Below are positions 46,998 through 56,322 of a DNA stretch of 64,000 nt, piece after piece. Positions within the stretch are counted from its first letter, which is position 1. Every line of letters starts with the position of its first letter. This stretch comes from Brumimicrobium mesophilum (GTDB lineage Bacteria > Bacteroidota > Bacteroidia > Flavobacteriales_D > Crocinitomicaceae), in contig NZ_PVSS01000005.1 of NCBI RefSeq assembly GCF_003025005.1, positions 1 through 64,000 on the forward strand. Direction: 5' to 3'. Position numbers and translations under genes: made by a program. The notes beneath the pieces are model-generated. The model saw only the letters and a program-made list of their open reading frames with translations, did not search any database and had not been told where the DNA came from.

Positions 46998-49289
46998 ATG
47001 GATTATTTAGAAGGATTAAACGAAAGTCAACGCCAAGCTGTTGAACATATTGATGGACCAATGATGGTTATTGCAGGAGCGGGATCTGGTAAAACCAGAG
47101 TACTCACCTATCGCATCGCACATCTTTTGAGAAATGGTGTTGATTCCTTTAGTATTCTTGCGCTTACCTTTACAAACAAGGCAGCCAAGGAAATGAAAGA
47201 GCGAATCAATTCAATAGTTGGTGGAAATGAATCCATGAATATAACAATGGGTACCTTTCACTCTGTATTTGCAAAACTGTTAAGATATAATGCTGATAAA
47301 TTAGGTTATCCATCTAATTTCACAATTTATGATACCCAAGATTCTAGAAGTTTAATTAAAGCAATAGTCAAAGAATTTGGCTTAGACGATAAAGTTTATA
47401 AGCCGAATGCAGTTCAAGGAAGAATTTCTAGCGCAAAGAACAATTTAATTTCTCCTGCAGCTTATGAAGCCAATGTGGAAATTGTTTCTGAAGATCGAAT
47501 GTCAAGAAAACCAGAAATTTTTAGAATTTATAAGGAATATGCCAAAAGGTGTTTTCAAGCAGGTGCAATGGATTTTGATGATTTACTCTATCAAACCAAT
47601 GTATTGCTCAGAGATTTTCCAGAAGTTTTACACTTCTACCAACAAAAATTCAAATACGTACTGGTTGATGAGTACCAAGATACCAATTACTCTCAATATT
47701 TAATTGTAAAAAAATTAGCAGCAGTTTACGAAAACATTTGTGTTGTTGGAGATGATGCTCAAAGTATTTATTCTTTCCGTGGAGCTAACATTGAGAACAT
47801 TCTGAATTTCAAAAAAGATTATCCAGATTTCAACATGTTTAAGCTGGAGCAAAATTATAGAAGTACTAGTAACATCGTTAATGCTGCAAACTCCATCATC
47901 AAAAGAAATAAAGATCAAATTCAAAAAGATGTTTGGACTTCTAACACTGAAGGTGGAAAAATTAATATCATTCGTTGTTTAACAGATAACGAAGAAGGTC
48001 GAGTAATTACAAATAAGATTTTCGATATTAAACAAAGTGAAGGTGCCGACTATAAAGATTTTGCTATTTTATATAGAACAAATGCGCAATCGAGATCTTT
48101 TGAGGAGTCTTTAAGAAAATTGAATTTACCGTATAAAATATATGGTGGACTTTCATTCTATCAAAGAAAGGAAATTAAGGATTTGATAGCTTATTTCAGG
48201 TTATCTGCAAATCCTAAAGATGAAGAAGCACTAAAACGTGTAATCAATTACCCGAAAAGAGGAATTGGGAAAACCTCAATGGATGGAGTAGTTTTGGCTG
48301 CTCGACAATATGATGTTTCAATTTGGGATGTGATTTCTGATTTTAATAGATATCCAGTTTCAATCAGTTCAGGAGCTAAAAATAAAATGGCTCAATTTGC
48401 CTTGAAAATTCAAAGTTATGCAGCACAAATGGAAACTGCGCCGGCATACGAATTAGCCAACAATGTTGCGCAATCATCTGGAATTCTCAAAGATTTATAT
48501 GACGATAAATCTCCAGAGGGAGTAACACGCTATGAAAATATTCAGGAGTTATTGGCCGGAATAAAAGAATTCTCTGTTCAACAAGAAGAAAAAGATGAGA
48601 AAGGAACTTTAAGTGACTTTTTAATTGATGTTGCGCTTTTAACAGATGCCGACAAGGATAAAGAAGAGGACAAAAACACGATTACTTTGATGACAATTCA
48701 CGCATCCAAAGGTCTGGAATTTCCTCATGTTTATATTGTAGGACTAGAAGAGAATTTATTTCCTTCACAATTATCGTTGACTTCTAGGACGGAATTGGAA
48801 GAAGAACGTCGCTTATTTTATGTAGCCGTGACTAGAGCAGAAAAAACATGTACGTTATCATATGTTGTGAGTAGATATCGCTGGGGGCAATTGGTAACCG
48901 CCGAACCTAGTCGATTTATCGATGAAGTAGATAATAAATTTGTGATTCATGAAAACGAAACACGAGGTCGTACAGGGGGAAGATCCTTAAGTGGTTACCA
49001 AAGACCATCTGAAGAGAGAACCAAAGGTTTTGGTCAGATGGGAACGGGAAATCGTAACCTTAGACCTGTGAAAGAAACAACTTCTGGATCAAGTTCAGCT
49101 AAAAGCACTGGTGGAGGAACAACAGAAAATTTAAAAGTTGGATTCAATGTTGAACATGCTCGTTTCGGAAAAGGAAAAGTAACTGCATTGGCTGGAGCAG
49201 GTTCAGATCAAAAAGCAACTGTTTTCTTCCCAAGAGTAGGACAGAAGACTTTGATTTTGAAGTTTGCGAAGTTGACGGTGGTAGATTAG
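46998..49289 (+). CDS. UvrD/PcrA-like ATP-dependent DNA helicase
   Basis: This 763-residue SF1A helicase has Walker A GAGSGKT at residues 27-33, LTFTNKAAKEM, VDEYQDTN (motif II), GDDAQSIYSFRGA (motif III) and VAVTRAEK (motif VI). The C-terminus (about 705-763, HARFGKGKVTALAGAG) is the Tudor-like domain that in PcrA/UvrD binds RNA polymerase. It unwinds DNA in repair and transcription-linked repair. A low-complexity glycine/serine linker precedes the Tudor part. It is probably pcrA or uvrD. It stands alone and is likely leaderless. Confidence 0.94.
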   Translation: MDYLEGLNESQRQAVEHIDGPMMVIAGAGSGKTRVLTYRIAHLLRNGVDSFSILALTFTNKAAKEMKERINSIVGGNESMNITMGTFHSVFAKLLRYNADKLGYPSNFTIYDTQDSRSLIKAIVKEFGLDDKVYKPNAVQGRISSAKNNLISPAAYEANVEIVSEDRMSRKPEIFRIYKEYAKRCFQAGAMDFDDLLYQTNVLLRDFPEVLHFYQQKFKYVLVDEYQDTNYSQYLIVKKLAAVYENICVVGDDAQSIYSFRGANIENILNFKKDYPDFNMFKLEQNYRSTSNIVNAANSIIKRNKDQIQKDVWTSNTEGGKINIIRCLTDNEEGRVITNKIFDIKQSEGADYKDFAILYRTNAQSRSFEESLRKLNLPYKIYGGLSFYQRKEIKDLIAYFRLSANPKDEEALKRVINYPKRGIGKTSMDGVVLAARQYDVSIWDVISDFNRYPVSISSGAKNKMAQFALKIQSYAAQMETAPAYELANNVAQSSGILKDLYDDKSPEGVTRYENIQELLAGIKEFSVQQEEKDEKGTLSDFLIDVALLTDADKDKEEDKNTITLMTIHASKGLEFPHVYIVGLEENLFPSQLSLTSRTELEEERRLFYVAVTRAEKTCTLSYVVSRYRWGQLVTAEPSRFIDEVDNKFVIHENETRGRTGGRSLSGYQRPSEERTKGFGQMGTGNRNLRPVKETTSGSSSAKSTGGGTTENLKVGFNVEHARFGKGKVTALAGAGSDQKATVFFPRVGQKTLILKFAKLTVVD

Positions 49290-49312
49290 AGAATACCAAG
49301 ACCACGAGCTAG

Positions 49313-49345
49313 GCTTCGACAAACTCAGCCACCACTCTCGGTAAC
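49313..49345. repeat. Dispersed repeat, copy B (half, degenerate)
   Basis: GCTTCGACAAACTCAGCCAC matches the left half of the GCTTTCGACAGGCTCAATCAC repeat family. The complementary right half is missing. It lies between the helicase and the glycosyltransferase. Confidence 0.45.
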
Positions 49346-49358
49346 TTGAATAAAACAA

Positions 49359-50840
49359 ATGATTATTAAAATGAACGCTATTTACTTAAGACACTTGAAA
49401 TATATTGTTTTAGCAGTGCTGATATTTTTTCCGCTATTTGGACATTTGGGAAGTTTACCTATTCGCATTTGGGATGAAGGAAGAAATGCTATCAATGCAT
49501 TAGAAATGTTGAAAAATGGAAATTTTATCGTAACTCATTACGATGGAACTCCAGATATGTGGAATACAAAACCTCCCCTACTGATTTGGTTGCAAGTGAT
49601 TTCAATGAAACTTTTTGGAATTAACGAAACTGCCATTAGACTACCTTCCGCTTTTGCCGGACTTTTCACTTGCATTGGTTTATTGGTTTTCTCTTTGAAA
49701 TACTTAAAGAGTTTTTGGTTTGGCTTTATTACTGTATTTGTATTAATCACAACTTTTGGATATATTGATTTTCATGCGACACGGACTGGAGATTATGATG
49801 CTTTACTCACACTTTTCACAACTTTGAGTGGCTTACTTTTCTATTCCTTTTGCGAGACTAAAAACGACAAACAGCTTTACCTGTTTTTTCTGTTTACCGC
49901 TTTAGCCGTATTAACCAAAAGTATAACGGGTATGTTGTTCCTACCAGCACTACTAATTTATAGTTTAGCTAAAAAACAATTTCTGCCATTGCTCAAGAAC
50001 AAGCATTTTTATTTTGGATTAATCTCATTTTTGATTCTGGTGGTTGGATACTATTCCCTTCGTGAAGCCGATAATCCAGGTTTTATTGCTGCTGTTCAAG
50101 GGAATGAATTAGGAGGAAGATTTTTAGAAGTAATAGAAGATCATGAACACGGTTTTTGGTTTTATTTGGATAATTTTATTAATAAACATTTATCCTATTG
50201 GCATCTTCTCATACCATGTGGAGTTATCTTTGGATTCTTAGTTAAAGACAAAAAAATAAATCGCTTAACGCTTTTTTCAACTTTAATGGTTGTTACTTTC
50301 TTCCTAATAATATCCACTGCACAAACAAAAATAGAATGGTATTCAGTTCCCATGTATCCCTTCTCCGCCATTTTAATCGCAGTATTTATTTATTATATAT
50401 TTAACGTTCTAAAAAACACTACAGTTTTTAATGAAACACTTTGGTACAATATCACCCCATTTATTTTTTTATTCTTATTAGGTGTAACACCATATCAACA
50501 AGTTTTTGAGAAGACGTACTTACCAAAAGAACATCGGTTTGAGGTTGAGTTTTATGAATTGGGTCATTATTTACAAGATGCGGCAAGAGGCAGAATTGAT
50601 ATAAATAACACATTTGTTCTTTATGATGGATATAACGCTCACAACCTATTTTATATCAAAATTCTAAACGATAAAGGAATCAAAACTGAATTTAAAGATT
50701 GGAAAAATCTCGATTCAGGAGACAAGGTAATTGCCCAACAAAAACATTTAAAAGAATACCTTATCAAACATTATAAATATGAAATCATTTTTCAAAAGGG
50801 TAATGTGGTAACTTATAAAATTTATGGAAACAAAGAATAA
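49359..50840 (+). CDS. GT39-type membrane glycosyltransferase (PMT/ArnT-like)
   Basis: This 493-residue protein has about ten membrane helices. WDEGRNAINALEML after the first helix, with WNTKPPLLIWLQ and NETAIRLPSAFAGL, is the ArnT/PMT_2 signature that uses polyprenyl-phosphate sugars. It probably moves a sugar to lipid A or another lipid or protein in the periplasm. The GT2 gene overlaps by 17 bp and could make the lipid-linked donor, as ArnC does for ArnT (inference). The ATG at 49359 or that at 49371 could be the start. Confidence 0.88.
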   Translation: MIIKMNAIYLRHLKYIVLAVLIFFPLFGHLGSLPIRIWDEGRNAINALEMLKNGNFIVTHYDGTPDMWNTKPPLLIWLQVISMKLFGINETAIRLPSAFAGLFTCIGLLVFSLKYLKSFWFGFITVFVLITTFGYIDFHATRTGDYDALLTLFTTLSGLLFYSFCETKNDKQLYLFFLFTALAVLTKSITGMLFLPALLIYSLAKKQFLPLLKNKHFYFGLISFLILVVGYYSLREADNPGFIAAVQGNELGGRFLEVIEDHEHGFWFYLDNFINKHLSYWHLLIPCGVIFGFLVKDKKINRLTLFSTLMVVTFFLIISTAQTKIEWYSVPMYPFSAILIAVFIYYIFNVLKNTTVFNETLWYNITPFIFLFLLGVTPYQQVFEKTYLPKEHRFEVEFYELGHYLQDAARGRIDINNTFVLYDGYNAHNLFYIKILNDKGIKTEFKDWKNLDSGDKVIAQQKHLKEYLIKHYKYEIIFQKGNVVTYKIYGNKE

Positions 50841-51771
50841 TAAAGCAATTGATATTTCGGTAATCGTTCCTATTTATAATGAACAAGAAATTATAACGGA
50901 ATTGTATGATCGTATTCAAAAGACAGTTTCTCAAATCTCCGAGAACTACGAACTGATTTTTGTGAATGATGGAAGTAAAGATCATTCCTTACTCGAATTA
51001 TTGAAATTGACAGAAATAGACAATCGTGTTTTCTACATTAATTTCAGTAGAAACTTTGGTCACCAAATAGCTGTAACGGCAGGAATTGACAAATGCTCCG
51101 GTGAAGTAGTGGTAATTATCGATGGAGATTTACAAGATCCTCCAGAATTAATAATGGAATTATATGATAAGCATAAAGAAGGGTTCGAAATAGTTTACGC
51201 CCGAAGAAGAGAAAGAAAAGGAGAAAGTTTTTTCAAGAAAACTACAGCAAAAATGTTTTATCGAACACTAAGGAAAATAACTTCAATTGACATTCCTTTG
51301 GACACTGGCGATTTTAGATTAATCGATAAGCAGGTAGTTCATTACCTGAAACAAATGCCAGAACAGAATAAATTCTTGAGAGGACAAATAGCTTGGCTAG
51401 GATTTAGACAATCAGAAGTGCTTTTTGATAGAGATGAAAGAAGATTTGGTAAAACGGGTTATTCTTTAGGAAAAATGGTCAAATTTGCGATGGATGGAAT
51501 TACTAGTTTTTCAGATAAACCATTGCAATTAGTTACGAAAATTGGTTTTTCAATTTCTTTCCTATCGTTTATTATCATTTTATATGCAATCTATTCTCAC
51601 TACATTTTAAATCAGACAATCACAGGGTGGACTTCTTTAATTATCAGTTCAATGTTTATCGGTGGTGTTCAATTAATCTCAATTGGAATAATTGGAGAAT
51701 ACATTAGTAGAATCAATAAGAACGTGATGAATCGTCCTTTGTATATTATTGAGAAAAGTAATTTTAAATAA
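50824..51771 (+). CDS. GT2 glycosyltransferase, DPM/ArnC type
   Basis: This 315-residue enzyme resembles polyprenyl-phosphate sugar synthases. VIVPIYNEQEII, FVNDGSKDHS and VIIDGDLQDPPE (DxD) form the GT-A active site, and two C-terminal membrane helices (about 232-255 and 268-292) anchor it. RGQIAWLGFRQSEV is typical of ArnC/GtrB. With the upstream GT39 gene (17-bp overlap) it probably makes and uses an undecaprenyl-phosphate sugar. The sugar is unknown. Confidence 0.92.
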   Translation: METKNNKAIDISVIVPIYNEQEIITELYDRIQKTVSQISENYELIFVNDGSKDHSLLELLKLTEIDNRVFYINFSRNFGHQIAVTAGIDKCSGEVVVIIDGDLQDPPELIMELYDKHKEGFEIVYARRRERKGESFFKKTTAKMFYRTLRKITSIDIPLDTGDFRLIDKQVVHYLKQMPEQNKFLRGQIAWLGFRQSEVLFDRDERRFGKTGYSLGKMVKFAMDGITSFSDKPLQLVTKIGFSISFLSFIIILYAIYSHYILNQTITGWTSLIISSMFIGGVQLISIGIIGEYISRINKNVMNRPLYIIEKSNFK

Positions 51772-51786
51772 TTACGAATGTTTCAA

Positions 51787-53163
51787 TTATTTAGTTGAGA
51801 TTTTCCAATCTTTCAACATCAATTCAAAAATATCCATACTAGATTTATTTCCTTGAATTCTATAGGTTGAAACAACTGCTTTGTTCAACTTATCGTAAAA
51901 TTTAAAGAAAATATCATTATTTACGGTATTGAACTCTGGACCTAAATTGATTGGTTTAGACCAAACGATTCCATTGTTTTCCGAAACATAAACATCATAA
52001 CCTCCCATTCCTGTATATCCATCAGAAGAGAAGAACAAGAATCTACCATCTGAGGTTACAAATGGTGTTGTTTCATTCCCTGTTGTATTTAAAGTCATGG
52101 GCAATTTCTTGGCAGGACCCCAACTTTTTCCATTTCTGTAAGAAACATAAATATCTGATTTGGATTTCTCTCCATCTCTATCACTCACAAAATACATGGT
52201 ATTCCCATCCCCGGTAATTGTTGGTGCTCCATCAAAATAAGAAGTGTTAATTGAACTATTTTGAATAGGCTTCGGAGTGCTCCATTTTCCTTCTTTAGTT
52301 CTTTTTGAAATCATGATATCAGAACCTCTGGTTTGATTCCTAATATCTGCCACAGATGTATTCACTGTGAGGTAAACTTCTTCTCCATCAGCTGAAATAT
52401 CATTAACAGCATCAAATCCTTCTGTGTTTAATCGGTCAATTTCATTGCTGGCTTTTCCCCAATCGTTATCCGCTTCGTTCCATTTGGTGTAATAAACATC
52501 TTCAAAATAGCGCTGATCGTTTGGGTTTACTCCTGCTCCTTTTGTATCTGGTCTTCTAGAAACGAAAAACGCTTCTTTTCCATCTTGAGAAATCACAAAA
52601 TTATAATCATCATAACCTGAATTGATTTGAGCATTCAATAATATTTTTTCATACTTTAAATCAATTTTGGAAACAGAATCAGCAAACTTCACTTCATCCA
52701 TTAAATGTTGAATTTCGTAAATTTTCTTTTTTGAACTAGAAAGTAATTCGTTTACTCTTTCATATTTCAATTTTGCGCTGTCCAATTTATTTTCGCGGTG
52801 ATAAGCCCTCCCCATAAGGTAAAGTAAGTCTACGTTTTCTTCGCTATTTAGTTGTTCTGCAATTCTAGCATATTGCAAGGCATAACCGAAATTATCCATC
52901 TTGTAATGTGCTTCACCTATCCAATAGACAGCTTTTTCATTGAATTGATCTCTAACATAAGCCTCACGGAAGCTTCTTAAAGCATCTCTTGTTCTTCCCA
53001 ATTCAAAATCTTTTTTACCTTCTTCTACAAAAAGTTTGGAAGCGGTGCGGTCAATCAAAGACGATGTGGAATCTGGTGGAGCAATGGATTGATGAATTTC
53101 CGATGAATTAGCATTTGAAATAAATACTGATGAAAGAAAAACAAGAGTGAAAAATAATTTCAT
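51787..53163 (-). CDS. Exported TPR plus PD40 (TolB-like propeller) protein
   Basis: This 458-residue protein has a signal peptide (1-19), a TPR-like region (about 40-150, AVYWIGEAHYKMDNFGYALQ) and a propeller of PD40 repeats (about 180-440) with DGKEAFFVSRRPDTKG and GNTMYFVSDRDGEKSKSDIY. Similar proteins in Bacteroidota often add an OmpA domain that ties them to peptidoglycan; none is seen here. A role in envelope scaffolding or export is inferred. It is convergent with the GT2 gene and separated by 15 bp. Confidence 0.82.
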   Translation of the reverse strand: MKLFFTLVFLSSVFISNANSSEIHQSIAPPDSTSSLIDRTASKLFVEEGKKDFELGRTRDALRSFREAYVRDQFNEKAVYWIGEAHYKMDNFGYALQYARIAEQLNSEENVDLLYLMGRAYHRENKLDSAKLKYERVNELLSSSKKKIYEIQHLMDEVKFADSVSKIDLKYEKILLNAQINSGYDDYNFVISQDGKEAFFVSRRPDTKGAGVNPNDQRYFEDVYYTKWNEADNDWGKASNEIDRLNTEGFDAVNDISADGEEVYLTVNTSVADIRNQTRGSDIMISKRTKEGKWSTPKPIQNSSINTSYFDGAPTITGDGNTMYFVSDRDGEKSKSDIYVSYRNGKSWGPAKKLPMTLNTTGNETTPFVTSDGRFLFFSSDGYTGMGGYDVYVSENNGIVWSKPINLGPEFNTVNNDIFFKFYDKLNKAVVSTYRIQGNKSSMDIFELMLKDWKISTK

Positions 53164-53293
53164 AGGCTTTATGCATTATAAATGTTTACTGAATTTGAGT
53201 AAACTATATATTTGAATTGGTACTAAATTAGAATTCAAAAGTAAAGAAATGTAAGCAAAGAATATCTCTTTAGCTGTCCAATATTTCACAAAT

Positions 53294-54190
53294 CTACTCA
53301 TCTGTTTCATAATCAACAAATTCAAATTCATCTTCCTCCTTTTCTGCAAATTCATTATTGCTTAAATCTACTAAATCATGCATTGCTATTGTAGCTGCTA
53401 CTATTGTGAATATTGGAGCAATAGAAGCAAGCATCCACAGCAGAAATTGGAAGAGACTTGCGCCCAAAGTTTCGAAAGGATGATCTAAAAAACCTTCGTA
53501 ATCTACCATTTTACCTAAATCTACTGGAACTAGGATGAAAATGGAATAAATACTTCCGATGGCAATGGCCAAACCTCGGTGATTTCTGATAAAATGGATA
53601 CTCTGGTCAATGTCCAATCTTCTTCTTTCATTAATATAATCGATAAAACTAAAGCCATAGTAGAAGAAACCGATTGCAAAAGTGAGGTAGAAAAATGGGG
53701 ACTGATGCACTTCATCCCAACCCAAAGCGGAAACAATAAGAATGAGCAGAAAAAAGACATATTCCCACATTACGTTTCTCATGGCAATGCGCAAACCCCT
53801 TTTCACATCATGCAAAGTTTGTTTCATGGAAAAAGGATATTTATTGGTCGTTAATTTTTTTTCTACCACCTGAGAAATTATAGAAATCAATGGAGAAAGT
53901 AAAACGACAACGATATATTTTGCAAATTTCATTAAGATGAGTCCAATAGAAATGCTGAGCAACATTTTAAGAAGAAACCAAATTGTTTCATTCATATTGG
54001 TGCATTCCAAACAACCTTGTTCCTCCGACCAACCTGCTTGCCAAGCTGCGAATCGACTTCCCACATAATAAATCAACAACATCAGCAAAGCAGGAATTGG
54101 CATGTACCAATACAATTTATGTGTTTTGATAAAACCAATGGCTTTCCAATAACTTCGGAGTCCCAATGTGAAATGTTTGAAGAATTTCAT
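53294..54190 (-). CDS. CysZ/EI24-family membrane protein
   Basis: This 298-residue protein has about five hydrophobic segments. GLRSYWKAIGFIKTHKLYWY opens it, and the remainder matches the EI24/CysZ fold (LMKFAKYIVVVLLSPLISII). CysZ imports sulfate in E. coli, but many members have no known substrate. The C-terminus is acidic (KEEDEFEFVDYETDE). I choose the ATG at 54190; a TTG earlier adds eight residues and overlaps the promoter element. Confidence 0.85.
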   Translation of the reverse strand: MKFFKHFTLGLRSYWKAIGFIKTHKLYWYMPIPALLMLLIYYVGSRFAAWQAGWSEEQGCLECTNMNETIWFLLKMLLSISIGLILMKFAKYIVVVLLSPLISIISQVVEKKLTTNKYPFSMKQTLHDVKRGLRIAMRNVMWEYVFFLLILIVSALGWDEVHQSPFFYLTFAIGFFYYGFSFIDYINERRRLDIDQSIHFIRNHRGLAIAIGSIYSIFILVPVDLGKMVDYEGFLDHPFETLGASLFQFLLWMLASIAPIFTIVAATIAMHDLVDLSNNEFAEKEEDEFEFVDYETDE

Positions 54191-54211
54191 TAATGATTTT
54201 GAATTATGTGG

Positions 54212-54219
54212 CAAAGGTA
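54212..54219 (-). promoter_or_regulatory. Minus-7 promoter element (TACCTTTG) of the CysZ-like gene
   Basis: TACCTTTG on the minus strand lies 21 bp before the ATG at 54190. The leader should be about 16 nt. Confidence 0.5.
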
Positions 54220-54484
54220 GGAAGGATAAATTTTATGAAGTCGTTTTGAACTTGATAAAATTTACTAAGAAAATTACGTTTGTAGGAAAGTTTCTTTTCA
54301 GGTTAGGATAGTTTGGACATAATACAATTATAAGCAAGTTTTTTCGCTTGTAAATATTTCACAGATTACTTTTCGGCTACTCTATAGAATGTGAAAGTTG
54401 CACATTGGATATTCATTTTAATGAGACCATGCAGGAGAAAAAAAGAAAAAGTGATTAAAAAGCAATTATTTCAACAGTGAAAAT

Positions 54485-55009
54485 TCAAAAATTATACAAA
54501 ACACCTAAGCCTGGTGAAATGAAATTTCGGTTTTCAGTAAATATCTCTTCCTTAAGGTGGTGTCCTAAACCTAGCTGAGCTTGTATTGTACAGCTTCTAC
54601 CCAAATTAAAACTAGCACCAACTCCCAAACCACCAATAATATTAAAAATGTCAAAACCTGTATTTGATCCAATGATGATGCTAGTATTTATTCCTAGGTA
54701 ACCATAAAGGTTGACTTTTTCTCGATTGAAAAAGTATTGATGAATGGCAAAACCAGCAAATTGAGCGTAAAAACCATCAGAAACAGCAGGAATTGTACTC
54801 ACCTGCAAACCGAAATTATTAGTAGGATTACGAAAACGATAAGATAATCCCAAACCACAATCAATGCTGGCTAAAAGTCCTATGGAATGAATGTTTTTTT
54901 CTTCATGAGGTATTTCAATTGTCAATGAGTCTTGTGACTTCACATCTTCAATTGTTAACATTGCAGTTGATAGGAGTAGGAATAGATATTTAATTGTTTG
55001 GAGTGTCAT
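54485..55009 (-). CDS. Small outer-membrane beta-barrel-like protein
   Basis: This 174-residue protein has a signal peptide (1-25, ending VKSQ) and alternating hydrophobic strands (GLSYRFRNPTNNFGLQVS, VNLYGYLGINTSIII) ending in a terminal aromatic GVLYNF, the usual barrel end. No named family was recognised. It starts 3 bp after the last lipoprotein of the array, so is likely in the same operon. Possibly it helps anchor or export the lipoproteins (speculative). Confidence 0.72.
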   Translation of the reverse strand: MTLQTIKYLFLLLSTAMLTIEDVKSQDSLTIEIPHEEKNIHSIGLLASIDCGLGLSYRFRNPTNNFGLQVSTIPAVSDGFYAQFAGFAIHQYFFNREKVNLYGYLGINTSIIIGSNTGFDIFNIIGGLGVGASFNLGRSCTIQAQLGLGHHLKEEIFTENRNFISPGLGVLYNF

Positions 55010-55012
55010 TCT

Positions 55013-55639
55013 TTAATAGTTAATCTCATACTCCTTTTGCTCTCCCTCTTGCAAATAAATTGTATCGTAAAATATTTCTGTAATTCCTGATCGGGTGACT
55101 TCCCATTTGTAATATTGTTCCCCCATAGGAACTTCCGAATATCCGTTTGATTCCCAAAAAGCGCACCCATCATGTCCCCAAGGTTGACTGAAATCAAAGT
55201 TCCCTACTTGATTACCTTGGAACAGTACCATTTCATCACCTGGCCCTTGACAATTGACGTTATCAATTTTAAGTTTAATATATCCACATTCTGCATATAC
55301 AAAATCAACCATATTACTCTTCTCATGCTCCAAATAGTGCTGAACAAGACCACCATAGCATATATTATCAGGCTCACTTACACCTAGAACATACTTTCTA
55401 TTGTTTTTCATTTTCAAATTAAAGGAAGCTTTTCCGTTCTCATCTAAAAATCCCGATGCTACAATTTTAGATTTTGTTTCTTGAATAGGTGTCCAAGACT
55501 CTGCAACTGCATATTCTTGTCCTGCATAGGCTGTGCCGTCACCGGTGATGTAATCTTGGGCTTGGATAACTACGGATGTCTCTTTTTTGCATGAAGTTGC
55601 GAAGAAAAGTATTAAAGTGATATATATTAAATGTTTCAT
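55013..55639 (-). CDS. Lipoprotein of tandem array, type A
   Basis: This 208-residue lipoprotein has a signal and lipobox ending ATSC (C17), followed by KKE. The mature domain TGDGTAYAGQEYAV, SGFLDENGKASFNLKMKNNR and ICYGGLVQHYLEHEK is shared almost word for word with the next gene (55801-56322). The pattern resembles a small beta-sandwich (transthyretin/CNA-B-like). Function unknown. It is the fourth lipoprotein of the array in transcription order. Confidence 0.8.
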   Translation of the reverse strand: MKHLIYITLILFFATSCKKETSVVIQAQDYITGDGTAYAGQEYAVAESWTPIQETKSKIVASGFLDENGKASFNLKMKNNRKYVLGVSEPDNICYGGLVQHYLEHEKSNMVDFVYAECGYIKLKIDNVNCQGPGDEMVLFQGNQVGNFDFSQPWGHDGCAFWESNGYSEVPMGEQYYKWEVTRSGITEIFYDTIYLQEGEQKEYEINY

Positions 55640-55800
55640 TTAGTATTCAATAACATACGTGGTTGTATCGTTTTCATCAACTGTAAAATAATCAATTCCT
55701 GTGGTTGTGCCACTTGTTCTTTTGACTTCCCATTCAACCGTATAATTGCCAACTGGTCTTTGATTATATATATAGATACCTGAATAATCTTGACAACCTC
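55640..55800 (-). pseudogene. Out-of-frame 3' end of the frameshifted lipoprotein
   Basis: In the frame one base off from the upstream ORF, 55640-55800 encodes GCQDYSGIYIYNQRPVGNYT and ends TTTYVIEY, closely like the C-terminal parts of its paralogues. Removing one TA unit from the (TA)12 tract joins it to the start at 56322, giving 226 residues without a stop. Confidence 0.8.
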
Positions 55801-56322
55801 CTATATAAACTCCTTGAGCCCATTCTCCGTTATATAAAAACCCCTTATATATATATATATATATATATATGGATTTGATGAAACGTAATATTTATACCTA
55901 AACTCGTCATTAGCATCTTCACAATTTACATTATTGCTTTTAATATCCAAATAACCACAAGTTAAATAATCAAAATCAACCAAATTATTCTTTTCATGAT
56001 CCAAATAATGCTGCACAAGCCCACCATAACAAATATTATCAGGCTCACTTACTCCCAAAACATACTTTCTGTTATTCTTCATTTTCAAATTAAACGAAGC
56101 TTTTCCGTTCTCATCTAAAAATCCTGTGGCTACAATTTTAGATTTCGTTTCAAAAAAAGGAGTCCACGATTCTGAAACTGCGTTTTCTTGCCCTGCATAG
56201 GCTGTGCCATCGCCGGTTAAGTCTTGCGCTTGGATAACTACGGATGTTTCTTTTTTGCAGCCTGCTAGTAGCAGAGCCACGAGAAATAGGATCAATACAT
56301 AATTAACTTTCTTGTGTGCCAT
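55801..56322 (-). CDS. Frameshifted lipoprotein of tandem array, type A (173 residues as read)
   Basis: The lipobox ends LLAGC (C22), then KKE. Residues 25 to about 140 match the type A lipoprotein at 55013, but the N-terminal signal (MAHKKVNYVLILFL) is that of the type B genes. The frame then runs through an alternating YIYIYIYI tract from a TA repeat and stops early, losing the last 65 or so residues. As a full gene it would be 55640-56322. It is either an inactive or a switched-off copy. Its start overlaps the stop of the upstream gene by one base. Confidence 0.8.
   Translation of the reverse strand: MAHKKVNYVLILFLVALLLAGCKKETSVVIQAQDLTGDGTAYAGQENAVSESWTPFFETKSKIVATGFLDENGKASFNLKMKNNRKYVLGVSEPDNICYGGLVQHYLDHEKNNLVDFDYLTCGYLDIKSNNVNCEDANDEFRYKYYVSSNPYIYIYIYIRGFYITENGLKEFI
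55846..55870. repeat. (TA)12 microsatellite inside a lipoprotein gene
   Basis: Twenty-five bases of pure TA alternation lie inside the coding frame. The change in phase across it shows that the number of units decides whether the full protein is made: one unit less (or two more) restores the frame. Such tracts vary by slippage. Confidence 0.9.
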
